The position numbers and the translations under genes were made by a program. Shown here in pieces: positions 54,512-64,000 of a stretch of DNA of 64,000 nucleotides. The notes beneath the pieces were generated by a model. The model was given only the letters and a program-made list of their open reading frames with translations. It had not been told where the DNA came from and made no database searches. The stretch is from Citrobacter sedlakii NBRC 105722 (lineage in GTDB: Bacteria; Pseudomonadota; Gammaproteobacteria; Enterobacterales; Enterobacteriaceae): positions 124,001 through 188,000 of the forward strand of contig NZ_BBNB01000008.1 of NCBI RefSeq assembly GCF_000759835.1, written 5' to 3'. How positions within the stretch are numbered: the first letter of the stretch is position 1; each line of letters opens with the position of its first letter.

Positions 54512-55384
54512 ATGTGTACAACGTGCGGTTGCGCTGAAGGCAACCTTTATATAGAGGGTGATGAGCATAACCCGCATTCGGCGTTTCGTAGCGCGCCTTT
54601 TGCCCCGGCAGCCCGCCCGGCGCTGAATATTACCGGTATTAAAACGTCTGCCTTCACCCCGAGCCAGAGCGAAGAAGGCGATCTGCATTACGGACACGGC
54701 GAAGCCGGCACCCACGCGCCGGGCATGAGCCAGCGCCGCATGCTGGAAGTAGAAATCGACGTGCTGGATAAAAATAACCGTCTGGCCGAGCGCAACCGCG
54801 CCCGCTTCGCCGCCCGTCAACACCTGGTGCTCAACCTCGTCTCCAGCCCTGGTTCCGGTAAAACCACCCTGCTCACCGAAACGCTGATGAAGCTGAAAGA
54901 CCGGGTTCCCTGCGCGGTCATTGAGGGCGACCAGCAAACGGTCAACGATGCCGCGCGCATTCGCGCGACCGGCACGCCAGCGATTCAGGTCAACACTGGC
55001 AAAGGCTGCCATCTCGACGCACAGATGATTGCCGACGCCGCGCCACGCTTACCGCTTGACGATAACGGCATCCTGTTTATCGAAAACGTCGGCAACCTTG
55101 TCTGTCCGGCCAGCTTCGATCTCGGCGAACGCCACAAGGTCGCGGTGCTTTCCGTTACCGAAGGTGAAGACAAACCGCTGAAATACCCGCACATGTTTGC
55201 CGCCGCCTCGTTAATGCTGCTTAACAAAGTCGATCTGCTACCGTACCTCAATTTTGACGTAGAGAAATGCATGGCCAGCGCCCGGGAAGTCAACCCGGAC
55301 ATCGAGATCATCCTCATTTCCGCCACCAGCGGCGAAGGGATGGAGAAATGGCTCAACTGGCTGGAGGCACAGCGATGTGCATAG
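54512..55384 (+). CDS. hypB: nickel-binding GTPase HypB
   Basis: 290 residues. N-terminal CTTCGC high-affinity nickel motif (residues 2-7), then a G-domain with P-loop [11 protein letters not shown], switch region VIEGDQQT and NKVD specificity motif. It hydrolyses GTP to drive nickel delivery with HypA. No histidine-rich nickel-store stretch. AGGAG upstream. Overlaps hypC by 10 bp. Confidence 0.96.
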   Translation: MCTTCGCAEGNLYIEGDEHNPHSAFRSAPFAPAARPALNITGIKTSAFTPSQSEEGDLHYGHGEAGTHAPGMSQRRMLEVEIDVLDKNNRLAERNRARFAARQHLVLNLVSSPGSGKTTLLTETLMKLKDRVPCAVIEGDQQTVNDAARIRATGTPAIQVNTGKGCHLDAQMIADAAPRLPLDDNGILFIENVGNLVCPASFDLGERHKVAVLSVTEGEDKPLKYPHMFAAASLMLLNKVDLLPYLNFDVEKCMASAREVNPDIEIILISATSGEGMEKWLNWLEAQRCA

Positions 55385-55647
55385 GCGTTCCCGGCCAAAT
55401 CCGCGCCATAGACGGTAACCAGGCCAAAGTCGACGTCTGCGGCATCCAGCGCGACGTCGACCTGACGCTGGTCGGCAGCCATGACGAAAACGGCGCGCCG
55501 CGTCTCGGTCAATGGGTACTGGTGCACGTTGGTTTCGCGATGAGCGTCATCAACGAAGCCGAAGCGCGCGACACCCTCGACGCGCTACAAAACATGTTTG
55601 ATGTAGAGCCGGACGTCGGCGCTTTGCTGTACGGCGAGGAAAAATAA
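55375..55647 (+). CDS. hypC: hydrogenase chaperone HypC
   Basis: 90 residues. The essential N-terminal Cys2 is in MCIGVPGQI, and [14 protein letters not shown] matches the family. HypC escorts the Fe(CN)2CO group with HypD and binds the hydrogenase precursor. Starts inside hypB with GGAGG nearby; shares one base with hypD. Confidence 0.95.
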   Translation: MCIGVPGQIRAIDGNQAKVDVCGIQRDVDLTLVGSHDENGAPRLGQWVLVHVGFAMSVINEAEARDTLDALQNMFDVEPDVGALLYGEEK

Positions 55648-56768
55648 TGCGTTTTGTTGACGAATACCGCGCGCCGGAACAGGTGATGCAGTTGATTGAG
55701 CACCTGCGCGAACGCGCCGCGCTGCTGCCTTACACCCCTGAACGTCCGCTGCGCATTATGGAAGTCTGCGGCGGTCATACCCACGCAATCTTTAAGTTTG
55801 GTCTCGACCAGTTGCTGCCGGATAACGTGGAATTCATTCACGGCCCGGGCTGCCCGGTCTGCGTACTGCCCATGGGGCGCATCGACAGCTGCGTTGAAAT
55901 CGCCAGCCACCCGGAGGTGATTTTTTGTACCTTTGGCGACGCCATGCGCGTACCCGGCAAACAGGGATCGCTGTTACAGGCGAAAGCCCGCGGCGCGGAT
56001 GTGCGCATCGTTTATTCGCCGATGGATGCCCTTAAACTGGCGCAGGAAAACCCGACGCGCAAAGTGGTGTTCTTCGGTCTGGGGTTTGAAACCACCATGC
56101 CAACCACGGCCATTACCTTACAGCAGGCGAAACAGCGCGATGTGCAGAACTTTTACTTTTTCTGCCAGCACATCACCCTCATTCCGACGCTGCGCAGCCT
56201 GCTTGAGCAGCCCGACAACGGCATCGACGCGTTCCTCGCGCCGGGCCACGTCAGCATGGTGATTGGCACCAACGCCTATGATTTCATAGCACGTGAGTTC
56301 GATCGTCCGCTGGTGGTCGCCGGATTCGAACCGCTTGATCTACTGCAAGGCGTAGTGATGCTGGTTGAGCAGAAAATAGCGGCCCACAGCCAGGTGGAAA
56401 ACCAGTACCGCCGCGTGGTGCCCGACGCCGGAAATCTGCTGGCGCAGCAGGCGATCGCCGAGGTGTTTTGCGTGACCGGCGACAGCGAGTGGCGCGGTCT
56501 GGGGGTGATTGAATCGTCCGGCGTGCATTTGACGCCTGATTATCAGCGTTTTGATGCTGAAACCCACTTCCGTCCAGCGCCGCAGCAGGTTTACGACGAC
56601 CCGCGCGCGCGCTGTGGCGAAGTGCTGACCGGCAAATGTAAGCCGCATCAGTGTCCGTTGTTTGGCAAAACCTGTAACCCGGAAAGCGCATTTGGCGCGT
56701 TGATGGTGTCTTCAGAAGGCGCATGTGCCGCCTGGTATCAGTATCGTCAGCAGGAGTGTGAAGCATGA
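55647..56768 (+). CDS. hypD: hydrogenase maturation protein HypD
   Basis: 373 residues. Conserved EVCGGHTHAIFKFG (Fe-binding Cys), GPGCPVCVLPMGRID and the C-terminal 4Fe-4S cysteines spread over CGEVLTGKCKPHQCPLFGK. Scaffold on which the Fe(CN)2CO unit is built with HypC and HypE. Overlaps hypC by 1 bp and hypE by 4 bp. Confidence 0.96.
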   Translation: MRFVDEYRAPEQVMQLIEHLRERAALLPYTPERPLRIMEVCGGHTHAIFKFGLDQLLPDNVEFIHGPGCPVCVLPMGRIDSCVEIASHPEVIFCTFGDAMRVPGKQGSLLQAKARGADVRIVYSPMDALKLAQENPTRKVVFFGLGFETTMPTTAITLQQAKQRDVQNFYFFCQHITLIPTLRSLLEQPDNGIDAFLAPGHVSMVIGTNAYDFIAREFDRPLVVAGFEPLDLLQGVVMLVEQKIAAHSQVENQYRRVVPDAGNLLAQQAIAEVFCVTGDSEWRGLGVIESSGVHLTPDYQRFDAETHFRPAPQQVYDDPRARCGEVLTGKCKPHQCPLFGKTCNPESAFGALMVSSEGACAAWYQYRQQECEA

Positions 56769-57775
56769 ACAGCGTACAACTCGCCCACGGTAGCGGCGGA
56801 CAGGCCATGCAGCAGCTGATTAACAGCCTGTTTATGGAGGCCTTCGCCAACCCGTGGCTCGCCGAGCAGGAAGACCAGGCGCGGCTGGAACTGGCGCAAC
56901 TGGTGGCCGAAGGCGATCGGCTGGCCTTTTCGACCGACAGCTACGTTATTGACCCGCTGTTTTTCCCCGGCGGCAATATCGGCAAGCTGGCGATCTGCGG
57001 CACCGCCAACGACGTGGCGGTCAGCGGCGCTGTTCCGCGCTATCTCTCCTGCGGCTTTATCCTTGAAGAAGGTCTGCCGATGGAGACGTTGAAAGCCGTG
57101 GTGAGCAGCATGGCGGCGACCGCGCGCGAAGCAAATATCGCCATCGTCACCGGCGACACCAAAGTCGTGCAGCGCGGCGCGGCGGACAAGCTGTTTATCA
57201 ACACCGCCGGAATGGGGGCGATTCCTGCCAGCATCCACTGGGGCGCGCAAACCCTGTCTGCGGGCGATGTGCTGCTGGTCAGCGGCACCCTTGGCGACCA
57301 CGGCGCCACTATCCTCAACCTGCGCGAACAGCTCGGGCTGGACGGCGAACTGGTCAGCGACTGCGCGGTGCTGACGCCGCTGATTCAGGCCCTGCGGGAT
57401 ATTCCGGGCGTGAAGGCGCTGCGCGACGCCACCCGCGGCGGTGTCAACGCGGTGGTCCATGAATTTGCCGCCGCCTGCGGTTATGGCATTGAGCTGTCCG
57501 AATCCGCTCTTCCCGTAAAGCCTGCCGTTCGGGGAGTATGCGAGCTGCTGGGGCTGGACGCGCTCAACTTTGCCAACGAAGGCAAACTGGTGATTGCCGT
57601 GGAACGTGATGCGGCAGAAGCGGTGTTGGCGGCGCTGCATGCGCATCCGCTGGGGCGCGACGCCGCGCTGATTGGTGACGTGGTCGAGCGCAAAGGCGTG
57701 CGGCTGGCGGGTCTGTACGGCGTGAAGCGAACGCTCGATCTCCCGCACGCCGAGCCGCTGCCGCGGATCTGTTAA
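56765..57775 (+). CDS. hypE: hydrogenase maturation dehydratase HypE
   Basis: 336 residues. PurM-like ATP-binding fold with LAHGSGGQAMQQLI and FSTDSYVIDPLFFPGG; the extreme C-terminus PRIC carries the cysteine that accepts the carbamoyl group from HypF and is dehydrated to thiocyanate. Donates CN to iron on HypCD. ATGA overlap with hypD. Followed by a REP-like hairpin. Confidence 0.96.
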   Translation: MNSVQLAHGSGGQAMQQLINSLFMEAFANPWLAEQEDQARLELAQLVAEGDRLAFSTDSYVIDPLFFPGGNIGKLAICGTANDVAVSGAVPRYLSCGFILEEGLPMETLKAVVSSMAATAREANIAIVTGDTKVVQRGAADKLFINTAGMGAIPASIHWGAQTLSAGDVLLVSGTLGDHGATILNLREQLGLDGELVSDCAVLTPLIQALRDIPGVKALRDATRGGVNAVVHEFAAACGYGIELSESALPVKPAVRGVCELLGLDALNFANEGKLVIAVERDAAEAVLAALHAHPLGRDAALIGDVVERKGVRLAGLYGVKRTLDLPHAEPLPRIC

Positions 57776-57786
57776 GTTCGTTATGT

Positions 57787-57814
57787 TGCCGGATGACGCT
57801 AAATGCTTGTCCGG
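57787..57814. repeat. REP-like hairpin between hypE and fhlA
   Basis: TGCCGGAT...TTGTCCGGT arms within the 144-bp hypE-fhlA gap. Confidence 0.5.
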
Positions 57815-57919
57815 TCAGTACAAGCGGGTCGACCCAGTGGCCCGCAATAAACGCAAAAGAATACCTATAATTTAACTCACTTTTCTCACCGCGCAGCGGT
57901 ACTTTCCTGGAAAAGCAAC

Positions 57920-59998
57920 ATGTCGTATACACCGATGAGCGATCTCGGGCAGCAAGGATTGTTCGATATCACTCGTACATTATTACAGCAGCCCGACCTG
58001 CAATCGCTGAGTGAGGCGCTTTCGCAGTTGGTAAAGCGCTCTACGCTTGCCGACAGCGCGGCGATAGTGTTGTGGCAAGCCGAAACGCAGCGCGCATCGT
58101 ATTACGCCACGCGCGAACAGGGTAAACCCGTCGCTTATGAGGATGAGACGGTGCTGGCTCACGGGCCGATTCGTCGGATCCTCTCCCGTCCTGACGCCCT
58201 GCACTGTCACTATACCGAGTTCAGCGAGACCTGGCCGCAACTGGCATCCGGCGGTCTGTATGAGCCCTTCGGGCATTACTGCCTGCTGCCGCTGGCGGCG
58301 GAAGGACGCATTTTCGGCGGCTGCGAGTTTACCCGCCGTGAAGAAAGTTCCTGGAGCGAAAAGGAGTACCAGCGCCTGCAAACCTTCACCCAGATCGTCG
58401 GCGTGGTGGCAGAGCAGATCCAGTGCCGGGTAACCAATAACGTCGATTACGAACTTCTGTGCCGGGAGCGCGATAACTTCCGTATTCTGGTCGCCATCAC
58501 CAACGCTGTGCTCTCGCGTCTGGATATGGACGAACTGGTGAGCGAAGTCGCCAAAGAGATCCATCATTATTTCAACATTGACGACATCAGCATCGTTCTG
58601 CGCAGCCACCGGAAAAACAAACTCAATATCTATTCCACGCATTATCTCGATCAGAATCATCCCGCGCACGAACAGAGCGAAGTCGATGAAGCCGGTACCC
58701 TGACCGAACGGGTGTTTAAAAGCAAAGAGATGCTGCTTATCAACCTCAATGAACGGGATGCGCTGGCGCCATATGAACGGATGCTGTTTGAAACCTGGGG
58801 TAATCAGATCCAGACGCTGTGCCTGTTGCCGCTGATGTCAGGCAATAGCATGGTCGGGGTGCTGAAACTGGCGCAGTGCGAAGAAAAAGTGTTTACCACC
58901 GCCAACCTGAAGCTGCTGCGCCAGATTGCCGAACGTGTGGCGATCGCTGTTGATAACGCGCGGGCGTATCAGGAAATCCACCGTCTGAAAGAACGTCTGG
59001 TGGACGAGAACCTGGCGCTGACCGAACAGCTCAACAACGTCGACAGTGAGTTCGGCGAGATCATCGGTCGCAGCGAGGCAATGTACAGCGTACTGAAGCA
59101 GGTAGAGATGGTCGCGCAAAGCGACAGTACGGTGCTGATCCTCGGTGAAACCGGCACCGGGAAGGAGTTGATTGCCCGGGCGATTCATAACCTGAGCGGC
59201 CGCAACGCACGCCGGATGGTGAAAATGAACTGCGCGGCAATGCCCGCCGGACTGCTGGAAAGCGATCTGTTCGGTCATGAGCGCGGGGCGTTTACCGGCG
59301 CCAGCGCGCAGCGGATAGGCCGTTTTGAGCTGGCGGATAAAAGTTCCCTGTTTCTGGATGAAGTGGGCGATATGCCGCTGGAGTTGCAGCCGAAACTGTT
59401 GCGCGTGTTACAGGAGCAGGAATTTGAACGGCTGGGCAGCAACAAACTGATCCAGACCGATGTACGCCTGATTGCCGCCACTAACCGCGATCTGAAAAAA
59501 ATGGTTCTCGACCGCGAGTTTCGCAGCGACCTTTACTACCGGCTGAATGTTTTTCCGATCCAGTTGCCGCCGTTGCGCGAGCGCCCGGAAGATATTCCAC
59601 TGCTGGTCAAAGCGTTTACCTTCAAGATCGCCCGCCGTCTGGGACGCAATATCGACAGCATTCCGGCGGAAACCCTGCGTACGCTTAGCAGTATGGAGTG
59701 GCCGGGTAACGTACGTGAACTGGAAAACGTTATTGAGCGCGCCGTACTGCTCACCAGAGGCAACGTGCTCCAGCTCTCGCTACCGGATATGGGAATGCTC
59801 ACGCCTCACACGCCGCCGGTGGCGACCGAAGTGGCGCAGGACGGCGAGGATGAGTACCAGTTGATTATGCGCGTATTAAAAGAGACCAACGGCGTGGTTG
59901 CGGGGCCGAAAGGCGCAGCCCAGCGTCTGGGCCTGAAGCGCACCACCCTGCTGTCGCGCATGAAAAGACTGGGGATTGATAAGGACGCGCTGGTGTAA
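57920..59998 (+). CDS. fhlA: formate-responsive sigma-54 activator FhlA
   Basis: 692 residues. The long N-terminal region (1-380) contains two GAF-type domains that sense formate. The AAA+ domain has Walker A GETGTGKE, the sigma-54 loop FGHERGAFTGA and arginine-finger region. A Fis-type HTH (AAQRLGLKRTTLLSRMKRLG) ends the protein. FhlA switches on hyc, hyp, hydN-hypF and fdhF. It lies directly downstream of hypE, as in E. coli, so activator and targets are linked. In E. coli its translation is repressed by OxyS RNA; not tested here. Confidence 0.96.
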   Translation: MSYTPMSDLGQQGLFDITRTLLQQPDLQSLSEALSQLVKRSTLADSAAIVLWQAETQRASYYATREQGKPVAYEDETVLAHGPIRRILSRPDALHCHYTEFSETWPQLASGGLYEPFGHYCLLPLAAEGRIFGGCEFTRREESSWSEKEYQRLQTFTQIVGVVAEQIQCRVTNNVDYELLCRERDNFRILVAITNAVLSRLDMDELVSEVAKEIHHYFNIDDISIVLRSHRKNKLNIYSTHYLDQNHPAHEQSEVDEAGTLTERVFKSKEMLLINLNERDALAPYERMLFETWGNQIQTLCLLPLMSGNSMVGVLKLAQCEEKVFTTANLKLLRQIAERVAIAVDNARAYQEIHRLKERLVDENLALTEQLNNVDSEFGEIIGRSEAMYSVLKQVEMVAQSDSTVLILGETGTGKELIARAIHNLSGRNARRMVKMNCAAMPAGLLESDLFGHERGAFTGASAQRIGRFELADKSSLFLDEVGDMPLELQPKLLRVLQEQEFERLGSNKLIQTDVRLIAATNRDLKKMVLDREFRSDLYYRLNVFPIQLPPLRERPEDIPLLVKAFTFKIARRLGRNIDSIPAETLRTLSSMEWPGNVRELENVIERAVLLTRGNVLQLSLPDMGMLTPHTPPVATEVAQDGEDEYQLIMRVLKETNGVVAGPKGAAQRLGLKRTTLLSRMKRLGIDKDALV

Positions 59999-60007
59999 GA
60001 GGCCATT

Positions 60008-60037
60008 GACGAATAAGGCGCATGCGCCTTATTCGTC
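60008..60037. terminator. 30-bp perfect palindrome between fhlA and ygbA
   Basis: Arms GACGAATAAGGCGCA/TGCGCCTTATTCGTC with no spacer, between the convergent fhlA and ygbA stops. REP-like core; probable shared transcript end. Confidence 0.7.
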
Positions 60038-60045
60038 CTACCCGT

Positions 60046-60405
60046 TCAGCCCTCTTCCCTGCGCTTCTTACGCTGAAATTTTTCGGGCAGCGCCGGAACG
60101 GGACGTTTATCGTCAATCAAATGCTGAACGGTGAGGATCGGATGCCGCCAGAGCATTCTCGGCCCCGCCCAGCGCATGATCTGCTTCATTTCCTCGCGCT
60201 TAGCGGGCTGGTAACAGTGCACCGGACACTGTTTACAGGCCGGTTTTTCCTCGCCAAACACGCATCTGTCCAGCCGCTTTTGCGCATAGGCGAACAGCGC
60301 GTCATAGTGCCCTGATTCGTCAGACGCCTGCGGACACTGGCTTTCGTATAGCGCGATCATCTTTTTAATCGTCAATTTTTCACGAGCAATACGCTTGCCG
60401 GTCAT
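60046..60405 (-). CDS. ygbA: YgbA, nitrosative-stress-associated protein
   Basis: 119 residues, basic, with a cysteine cluster CVFGEEKPACKQCPVHC that may bind metal. The N-terminus MTGKRIAREKLTIKKMI is typical. In E. coli ygbA is under NsrR control and induced by nitric oxide; its molecular function is not established. An NsrR-like 11-mer lies just upstream. Confidence 0.85.
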   Translation of the reverse strand: MTGKRIAREKLTIKKMIALYESQCPQASDESGHYDALFAYAQKRLDRCVFGEEKPACKQCPVHCYQPAKREEMKQIMRWAGPRMLWRHPILTVQHLIDDKRPVPALPEKFQRKKRREEG

Positions 60406-60425
60406 GATGTGCCCTCCGCGGCATT

Positions 60426-60436
60426 AAGATGCATTT
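60426..60436 (-). promoter_or_regulatory. NsrR-like site upstream of ygbA
   Basis: AAGATGCATTT on the plus strand matches the NsrR half-site AAGATGCYTTT except one base. It is 20 bp from the ygbA start. Confidence 0.55.
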
Positions 60437-60501
60437 ATTCTACAACTTAACTATTCACGACACTATCCCCCGAAGGTGACAGGTTCCTCACCGGTCAGTC
60501 A

Positions 60502-60520
60502 AATAAGAATTATTTTCATT
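60502..60520 (+). promoter_or_regulatory. probable Fur box of sitABCD
   Basis: AATAAGAATTATTTTCATT matches a 19-bp Fur-type box with few mismatches. The sit operon is known to be iron-repressed in Salmonella. Confidence 0.6.
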
Positions 60521-60552
60521 TAACTGTATCTTATCTATACCTTGTGCTATAT

Positions 60553-60572
60553 AACATAGCAAAGGCTATATT
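60553..60572 (+). promoter_or_regulatory. MntR box of sitABCD
   Basis: AACATAGCAAAGGCTATATT is a near-perfect MntR dyad (AACATAGC...GCTATGTT type), 36 bp before sitA. Predicts manganese repression. Confidence 0.8.
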
Positions 60573-60608
60573 CGATGAATAATTAACCACTTTATTATGA
60601 GGGATACT

Positions 60609-61526
60609 ATGCCGCACCTGCCCCGTTTAACATCGCTCCTGTTCACTGGCGCACTTGCCGTTTTTGCGCTGTCGCCTGCGTATGCAAAAGAGAAATTCAA
60701 AGTCATTACCACCTTCACGGTGATCGCTGACATGGCGCGAAATGTCGCGGGCGATGCGGCAGACGTCAGCTCCATCACCAAGCCCGGCGCAGAAATTCAT
60801 GAGTATCAACCCACGCCTGGCGACATTAAACGGGCACAAGGCGCGCAGTTGATCCTCTCTAATGGCCTGAATCTGGAACTGTGGTTTGCCCGCTTTTACC
60901 AGCATTTGGACGGCGTACCAGAAGTCACGGTCTCAAACGGCGTGAAGCCAATGGGCATCAGCGAAGGTCCCTATAACGGGAAGCCTAATCCGCACGCGTG
61001 GATGTCGGCAGAAAACGCCTTAATCTATGTCGATAATATTCGCGCTGCACTGGTGAAATACGATCCGGACAACGCCGCGGTTTACCAGAAAAACGCCGAG
61101 ACCTATAAAGCGGAAATCCGCAAGGCGCTGGCTCCGTTACAGGCCGAACTGGCGAAGATCCCCGCCGACAAACGCTGGTTGGTCACCAGCGAAGGGGCTT
61201 TCTCTTACCTTGCGCGCGATAACGGGCTGAAAGAGCTTTATCTCTGGCCAATCAACGCCGATCAGCAGGGCACGCCGAAACAGGTGCGCAAAGTGATCGA
61301 CGCCATCAAAGCGCACCACATCCCTGCGGTATTCAGTGAAAGCACCGTCCCGGATAAACCTGCCCGCCAGGTGGCGCGGGAATCCGGCGCACACTATGGC
61401 GGCGTGCTGTATGTCGACTCCCTGAGCGCGGCAGACGGTCCGGTTCCGACCTATCTCGAGCTGCTGCGCGTCACCACTGAAACCATCGTCAAAGGGATTA
61501 ACGACGGTCTGAGGAGCCAACCATGA
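60609..61526 (+). CDS. sitA: Mn/Fe ABC transporter periplasmic receptor SitA
   Basis: 305 residues from the ATG at 60609, which has GAGGGA a few bases upstream; an in-frame ATG at 60597 overlaps that site. Signal peptide ends near SPAYA. Cluster A-I metal receptor: ligand segments [27 protein letters not shown] and VDSLS. Captures Mn(II) and Fe(II) in the periplasm. First gene of sitABCD; sitB overlaps by 4 bp. Confidence 0.93.
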   Translation: MPHLPRLTSLLFTGALAVFALSPAYAKEKFKVITTFTVIADMARNVAGDAADVSSITKPGAEIHEYQPTPGDIKRAQGAQLILSNGLNLELWFARFYQHLDGVPEVTVSNGVKPMGISEGPYNGKPNPHAWMSAENALIYVDNIRAALVKYDPDNAAVYQKNAETYKAEIRKALAPLQAELAKIPADKRWLVTSEGAFSYLARDNGLKELYLWPINADQQGTPKQVRKVIDAIKAHHIPAVFSESTVPDKPARQVARESGAHYGGVLYVDSLSAADGPVPTYLELLRVTTETIVKGINDGLRSQP

Positions 61527-62338
61527 GTCCATCTGCGATTACCGTGAATCAGCTGACGGTGACGTATCGCAACGGTCACACCGCGCTGCGGGATGCCACG
61601 TTTCAGGTGCCGGGCGGCTCCATCGCCGCGCTGGTCGGGGTGAACGGCTCGGGAAAATCGACGCTGTTTAAGGCGCTAATGGGCTTTGTCCGGCTGGCTG
61701 CAGGGAATATCGCCATTCTGCAACAGCCGGTGAGCAAGGCGCTGAAGCACAATCTGATCGCTTATGTGCCGCAGTCCGAAGAAGTGGACTGGTCTTTTCC
61801 GGTGCTGGTGGAAGATGTGGTGATGATGGGACGCTACGGTCACATGGGCTGGCTGCGCCGAGCGAGCGCGGAAGATCATGCGCGCGTCGACGCGGCGCTG
61901 GCACGGGTAGATATGCTGGCATACCGCCACCGCCAGATTGGTGAACTGTCCGGCGGGCAAAAAAAACGCGTATTTCTTGCCAGAGCGATCGCCCAGGAGG
62001 GTCAGGTGATCCTGCTGGATGAACCTTTCACCGGTGTGGACGTTAAAACCGAAGCCCGCATTATTGCGCTGTTGCGTGAACTGCGCGACGAGGGGCGCAC
62101 CATGCTGGTATCGACGCATAATCTCGGCTCGGTAACCGAGTTTTGCGATTACACCGTGATGATCAAAGGCACGGTGCTGGCTAGCGGCCCTACCGATACC
62201 ACCTTTACCGCCGAAAACCTGGAACTGGCGTTCAGCGGCGTTTTGCGACACGTCGCGCTCAGCGGCGGCGAAGAACATATCATTACTGATGATGAACGCC
62301 CGTTTATCGCCCGCCGTACGGTTGAGGGAGGTCAATGA
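61523..62338 (+). CDS. sitB: Mn/Fe ABC transporter ATPase SitB
   Basis: 271 residues. Walker [11 protein letters not shown]-loop [14 protein letters not shown], signature [14 protein letters not shown], Walker B VILLDEPF and switch STHNLGS. Energises the SitCD permeases. Overlaps sitA and sitC by 4 bp each, a tightly coupled operon. Confidence 0.94.
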   Translation: MSPSAITVNQLTVTYRNGHTALRDATFQVPGGSIAALVGVNGSGKSTLFKALMGFVRLAAGNIAILQQPVSKALKHNLIAYVPQSEEVDWSFPVLVEDVVMMGRYGHMGWLRRASAEDHARVDAALARVDMLAYRHRQIGELSGGQKKRVFLARAIAQEGQVILLDEPFTGVDVKTEARIIALLRELRDEGRTMLVSTHNLGSVTEFCDYTVMIKGTVLASGPTDTTFTAENLELAFSGVLRHVALSGGEEHIITDDERPFIARRTVEGGQ

Positions 62339-63195
62339 TGAACTGGCTGACCGAGCCGTTTGGCTATCAGTACATGCTCAATGCAATGTGGGTCTCGGCG
62401 ATGGTCGGCGGCCTGTGCGCATTTCTCTCCTGCTATTTGATGCTCAAGGGTTGGTCGCTGATTGGCGATGCGCTGTCGCATTCGATCGTGCCCGGCGTCG
62501 CCGGGGCGTTTATGCTGGGTCTTCCCTTCTCTGTCGGCGCGTTTCTTTCCGGCGGCCTGGCGGCGGGCAGTATGTTGTTTCTTAATCAGCGCTCCCGGTT
62601 AAAAGAGGACGCCATTATCGGTCTGATTTTTTCCTCATTTTTTGGCATCGGACTGTTTATGGTGTCACTAAACCCGATGTCGGTGAATATTCAGACGATA
62701 ATCCTCGGTAACGTGCTGGCTATCGCGCCGGAAGACATTCTGCAGTTAGCAATTATCGGCGTGGTTTCTTTGCTCATCCTGTTGTTAAAGTGGAAAGACC
62801 TGATGGTCACCTTCTTTGATGAAAACCACGCCCGTTCAATTGGCCTGAACCCGGGTCGTCTGAAGCTGCTGTTTTTTACCCTGCTGTCGGTGTCGACCGT
62901 TGCCGCCCTGCAAACCGTTGGAGCCTTTCTGGTGATCTGCCTTGTGGTCACGCCCGGCGCAACGGCCTGGCTGTTAACCGACCGCTTTCCGCGTTTACTG
63001 ACTCTCGCTGTCGCCATTGGTAGCCTGACCAGCTTCTTCGGCGCCTGGCTCAGCTACTGGCTGGACGGCGCCACCGGAGGAATTATCGTGGTCCTGCAAA
63101 CATTACTGTTTTTGCTGACGTTTATATTTGCGCCGAAGCACGGACTGCTCGCTAACCGACGTCGCGCACGCCTTAAGGAGCCGTCATGTTCTTAA
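62335..63195 (+). CDS. sitC: Mn/Fe ABC transporter permease SitC
   Basis: 286 residues, about eight membrane helices of the ABC-3 (ZnuB/MntB) family; conserved [21 protein letters not shown] and VCLVVTPGA-like segment ([16 protein letters not shown]). Forms the channel with SitD. Overlaps sitD by 10 bp. Confidence 0.94.
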   Translation: MMNWLTEPFGYQYMLNAMWVSAMVGGLCAFLSCYLMLKGWSLIGDALSHSIVPGVAGAFMLGLPFSVGAFLSGGLAAGSMLFLNQRSRLKEDAIIGLIFSSFFGIGLFMVSLNPMSVNIQTIILGNVLAIAPEDILQLAIIGVVSLLILLLKWKDLMVTFFDENHARSIGLNPGRLKLLFFTLLSVSTVAALQTVGAFLVICLVVTPGATAWLLTDRFPRLLTLAVAIGSLTSFFGAWLSYWLDGATGGIIVVLQTLLFLLTFIFAPKHGLLANRRRARLKEPSCS

Positions 63196-64000
63196 GCACA
63201 CTGCTTGAGCCTTTTCAGTTCGACTTTATGCTGAACGCCCTTGCCGTTTCCGTCATTGTCGCTATTCCCTGCGCGCTGCTGTCGGTCTTTCTGGTGCTGA
63301 AAGGCTGGGCGCTCATGGGTGATGCCATGAGTCACGCGGTGTTTCCGGGTATTGTGCTGGCGTATATCGTCGGTATTCCGCTGGCTATCGGCGCGTTTAT
63401 CGCCGGGCTGTTTTGCGCTGTCGCCACGGGCTTTCTCGACGATAACAGCCGCATTAAACGCGATACCATCATGGGGATCGTATTCTCTGGTATGTTTGGC
63501 GCAGGGCTGGTGCTGTACGTGTCAATTCAGTCTGAAGTGCATCTGGACCATATTCTGTTCGGCGACATGCTTGGGGTATCGCTGGTCGATATTCTGCAAA
63601 CCGCGCTTATTGCCCTGGGGATCGCGCTGATTATCGGCGTAAAATGGAAAGATTTGCTGCTGCACGCTTTCGATCCCCATCAGGCGAAAGCCTGTGGGCT
63701 GAACACCACGCTGCTGCATTACGGTCTGCTGTGCATGATCGCCCTGACCATTGTCGCGACGTTAAAATCGGTCGGCATTATTTTGTCGATTTCTCTGCTG
63801 ATCGCCCCTGGCGCGATTGCCATTCTGCTCACCCGCCGTTTTGGCCACGCGCTGTTGCTGGCGGTGTTGCTGTCGACGATCAGCGCGTTTCTCGGGGTCT
63901 ATTTATCCTTTTTCTTAGACAGCGCCCCTGCGCCAACGATTGTTGTGCTGTTTACGGTGATTTTTATCGTCGCGTTTATTTATTCATCCCTTCGCGATCG
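63186..64000 (+). CDS. sitD: Mn/Fe ABC transporter permease SitD (3' end outside window)
   Basis: At least 271 residues before the window ends. Same ABC-3 permease fold as SitC, with KGWALMGDAMSHAVFPGIVL and SLLIAPGAIAILLTRRFG. The start, ATG at 63186, lies within the sitC end with AAGGAG upstream. The frame is open to the last base, so the stop codon and what follows are not visible. Confidence 0.93.
   Translation, partial: MFLSTLLEPFQFDFMLNALAVSVIVAIPCALLSVFLVLKGWALMGDAMSHAVFPGIVLAYIVGIPLAIGAFIAGLFCAVATGFLDDNSRIKRDTIMGIVFSGMFGAGLVLYVSIQSEVHLDHILFGDMLGVSLVDILQTALIALGIALIIGVKWKDLLLHAFDPHQAKACGLNTTLLHYGLLCMIALTIVATLKSVGIILSISLLIAPGAIAILLTRRFGHALLLAVLLSTISAFLGVYLSFFLDSAPAPTIVVLFTVIFIVAFIYSSLRD

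Overview
The window is chromosomal DNA from an enterobacterium of the Salmonella/Citrobacter/Escherichia group. Gene order closely follows the E. coli map from ygaP/stpA through proU, emr, recA, srl, nor, hyp/hyc and fhlA, and most products are recognisable at near full length. Features that differ from E. coli K-12 are an intact ygaY, loss of ygaZH, a DUF1996-type secreted protein beside proX, a short SymE-like gene with an SOS box between asc and hyc, and sitABCD just beyond fhlA-ygbA. In Salmonella that last junction is the edge of SPI-1. I cannot separate Salmonella from Citrobacter by eye: the asc operon is familiar from E. coli and Citrobacter, while the sit position is familiar from Salmonella. 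No insertion sequence, prophage, integrase or CRISPR array was seen.

Layout. 1-2.4 kb: end of ygaP, stpA, alaE, ygaC, ygaM. 2.7-6.5 kb: nrdHIEF, the class Ib ribonucleotide reductase. 6.8-10.1 kb: proVWX (proU), osmoprotectant uptake. 10.1-13.2 kb: a DUF1996/CBM96-like secreted protein, the MFS gene ygaY, and a scar made of the first codons of ygaZ joined to the last codons of ygaH. 13.3-16.7 kb: emrRAB drug efflux. 16.8-20.1 kb: luxS, the sRNA micA, gshA, yqaA, yqaB. 20.2-21.3 kb: one tRNA-Ser and four tRNA-Arg genes in a 271-276 bp tandem repeat whose spacers each hold a 77-82 nt tRNA-like element. 21.6-28.6 kb: csrA, alaS (flanked on both sides by ERIC elements), recX, recA, pncC, mltB.

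28.8-33.8 kb: the glucitol operon srlAEBD-gutM-srlR-gutQ. 33.8-38.1 kb: norR and divergent norVW, nitric oxide detoxification. 38.2-41.1 kb: hypF and hydN. 41.3-45.4 kb: ascG and ascFB, aryl-beta-glucoside use. 45.6 kb: the symE-like gene. 46-53.9 kb: hycABCDEFGHI, formate hydrogenlyase. 54.1-60 kb: hypABCDE and fhlA, the maturation genes and regulator for that enzyme. 60-64 kb: ygbA and sitABCD (sitD cut by the window end), Mn/Fe uptake.

Several blocks work together. The hyc, hyp, hydN-hypF and fhlA genes form one sigma-54/FhlA-controlled formate hydrogenlyase regulon, and -24/-12 elements are visible before hycA, hypA and (weaker) hydN. nrdHIEF and sitABCD fit a manganese/iron-limitation response, because class Ib reductase can use manganese. 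norVW with norR and ygbA are nitrosative-stress genes. Intergenic spaces are rich in REP palindromes. The most unusual structure is the tRNA-Arg array with its repeated tRNA-like spacer elements.
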